DNA of 64,000 bases from Tritrichomonas musculus. Its lineage: Eukaryota > Parabasalia > Tritrichomonadida > Tritrichomonadidae. Below the pieces are notes generated by a model, which saw only the letters and a list, made by a program, of their open reading frames with translations, was not told the origin of the DNA and made no database searches. Within the stretch, counting starts at the first letter, position 1. Each line of letters begins with the position of its first letter. The stretch covers positions 124,001 to 188,000 of the forward strand of contig JAPFFF010000051.1 in the NCBI GenBank assembly GCA_039105265.1, in the 5' to 3' direction. Below, piece after piece: positions 62,530 through 64,000 of this stretch. A program made the translations under genes and the position numbers.

Positions 62530-63275
62530 AAGTTGGGCAAGAAAGTGATCAAAGGTCAGTGACGATAGAGCATTCAAAACACTTCTGGACGCGCTGAAAG
62601 AGGTCTACGTTTCGCAAACCGTTCACCACCCGTGCATCTGCGATCTGCTTGGCTACAACACGCAGGCGCGTCTTCCTGCCATTGGCAAAGAAGAAGAGAA
62701 GACGACTGTTGCACTTTTCTTTGAGCTTCTTCCTTGCAGCGCGAAAGAAGTCGCATCGAAGAGCCTTCTGAGCAACACGCTGAAGGTTCGAATTGCAGTT
62801 GAAGTTCGGCATGATGCACCGCGACCTGAAGCTTGAGAACATCGTGATGAACAGTGTCTTCGACTCAAAAATCATCGACATCGGCCTCGTCCACGCAAGC
62901 GAGATGTCAGCGACAAGTACGAGTCTGACAAAGGGCATCGGCACGCTCGCTTACATGTCGCCAGAGATGGTGAACGAGGAAGAGTACGACAGCAAGACGG
63001 ACGTTTACTCGTACGGCGTCGTCCTCTTCGCACTCTTCACAACGTCAGTATGGAGTATCCCAAGGCGTCGTCGGGCATCAGCGACTACTGCATCAGCCTG
63101 ATCAAGCGCTGCACGTCGTTCAAAGCAGCAGAACGTCCGACATTCGACGAGATCATCGGCGACATGTTTTGCAACAATTTTTTCACTTGCATCAGAAGTT
63201 GATGTGAAAGCCATCAAGCATCGCTTCCGTGAACTGAATCGCATCCGATCGCGTCAGAATAAAGACAACAAATGA
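62530..63275 (+). pseudogene. Broken TKL-like protein kinase, GC-rich
   Basis: A kinase gene fragment in at least three frame segments. The first (from about 62565) reads LKEVYVSQTVHHPCICDLLGY up to the alphaC/beta5 part (VALFFELLP). After a shift at about 62805-62815, FGMMHRDLKLENIVMNSVFDSKIIDIGLVHASEM and GIGTLAYMSPEM...TDVYSYGVVLFALFT follow (catalytic loop, IDIG for DFG, SPE). After another shift near 63040, SMEYPKASSGISDYCISLIKRCTSFKAAERPTFDEIIGDM is read (the final kinase helices). The glycine loop and VAIK lysine are missing, so the gene is truncated at 5'. The G+C content is much higher than in any neighbour, which suggests recent arrival from a GC-richer duplicate family or recombination rather than drift in place. 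Confidence 0.85.
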
Positions 63276-64000
63276 ATCAATAAAAGATGACAAAGTCACC
63301 TATCTTCTCGATCATTTATAAATAAATTTACTTATTATATAAATGCGGTAAATCAAAAATTTATTCTTTTTTCTACAAACGTTAACCATAATAATATATG
63401 TTTTTCTTGATGTGAATAATAATTTTCTTTATTATTTTAAAACAAATCAATATTTTAATTAGTTTTATGAATTATATTAAAAAATAATGTATGTTTAGCC
63501 AAAAACGATTGAGAAAAGTTGAATTTTTATATAAAAAATTTTGTCGGAAAAAGTCAAAATTTTCGATCTACCATAAATGCATTTATGATTGTTTTTTATT
63601 TATATTTCAAATACGAATCAAATATATATTTAATATAACTTATATATGAATGATAAAATTACATAAGACCTAATATTATTTAATATCTTTTTAATATCTT
63701 TGGCTACAAATTTTATTTTGAAAGTTGCCCATGATTAATTATGATAATTTTATATTTAAAATATAGAGTTAAACCATTTTCAGTTATTTTGGCCATGTTT
63801 AAAATTTTATCATTTTTTATATATGTATTTTATTAATTTGTTTTTCCTTATTTTTTAATTTTTATATATGTATTTTATTAATTCTAAAATTGTTTTAAAT
63901 TTTATTGGACAATTATTAAGATATCATTGTTGATGTATTAAAAAATATTCTGATATTATCTGGTCAAGAAGTATTGAAAATTTGATAAAGAACAATTATT
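63276..64000. other. AT-rich spacer to the window end
   Basis: No gene. A pair TTTTATATATGTATTTTATTAATT occurs twice (63817 and 63862), a short direct duplication. Confidence 0.5.

Overview
The window comes from the nuclear genome of an AT-rich parabasalid (trichomonad), probably a Tritrichomonas-like species. The main evidence is a gene with the Initiator-binding domain known from the Trichomonas transcription factor IBP39, a consensus Initiator (TCATTT) in front of that same gene, very short 5' leaders with TCATTG just before the ATG of other genes, an intron with the trichomonad signature (GTATGT ... GCTAACATATAG), a BspA-like leucine-rich surface protein, an R2R3-Myb protein, many protein kinases, and mostly intron-free genes in very AT-rich spacers. 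The species is an inference; the clade is well supported.

Layout. 40-2002 is a non-coding terminal-inverted-repeat (TIR) element; 2391-3390 is a tandem and inverted repeat block. 3941-12259 holds a PI-PLC X-domain protein, a CAMK-like kinase, a degraded coding block, the Initiator-binding protein and an unknown protein. 13170-26736 is a nest of mobile elements: a large element with 1.1-kb arms (TSD CTTCGAA) contains a complete-looking MULE transposon in its left side (13726-19486, 9-bp TSD TTTTTTAAT, SWIM-type transposase, GC-rich 120-bp arrays in both TIRs). It also contains a GTGCGAGAAC element, which in turn holds a satellite-filled element. A 596-bp element sits in its right tip.

27312-36443 has a PH+AGC (Akt-like) kinase, a beta-helix/double-RING protein, two element clusters (30744-31475; 31873-34447 with a second one inside), and a CAMK kinase with a basic N-lobe insert. 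36444-40489 is AT-rich spacer with a short inverted-repeat element, a GC-rich structured island and a decayed coding block. 40490-58106 is gene-dense: BspA-like protein, a broken discoidin-type gene, a spliced ankyrin gene, four small proteins (unknown, methyltransferase-like, saposin-like, VWA), a 1352-residue type I membrane protein, a SNARE-like tail-anchored protein and a Wee1/Myt1-like kinase. 58584-59714 is another TIR element, followed by the Myb gene and a GC-rich broken kinase.

Together the genes describe signalling (six kinase loci, PI-PLC, PH domain), transcription control (IBD, Myb), membrane traffic (SNARE) and surface or secreted proteins. They are not an operon: strands alternate and spacers are several hundred bases. 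Several annotated starts were moved downstream to the first ATG because the longer open frames begin at TTG or GTG.
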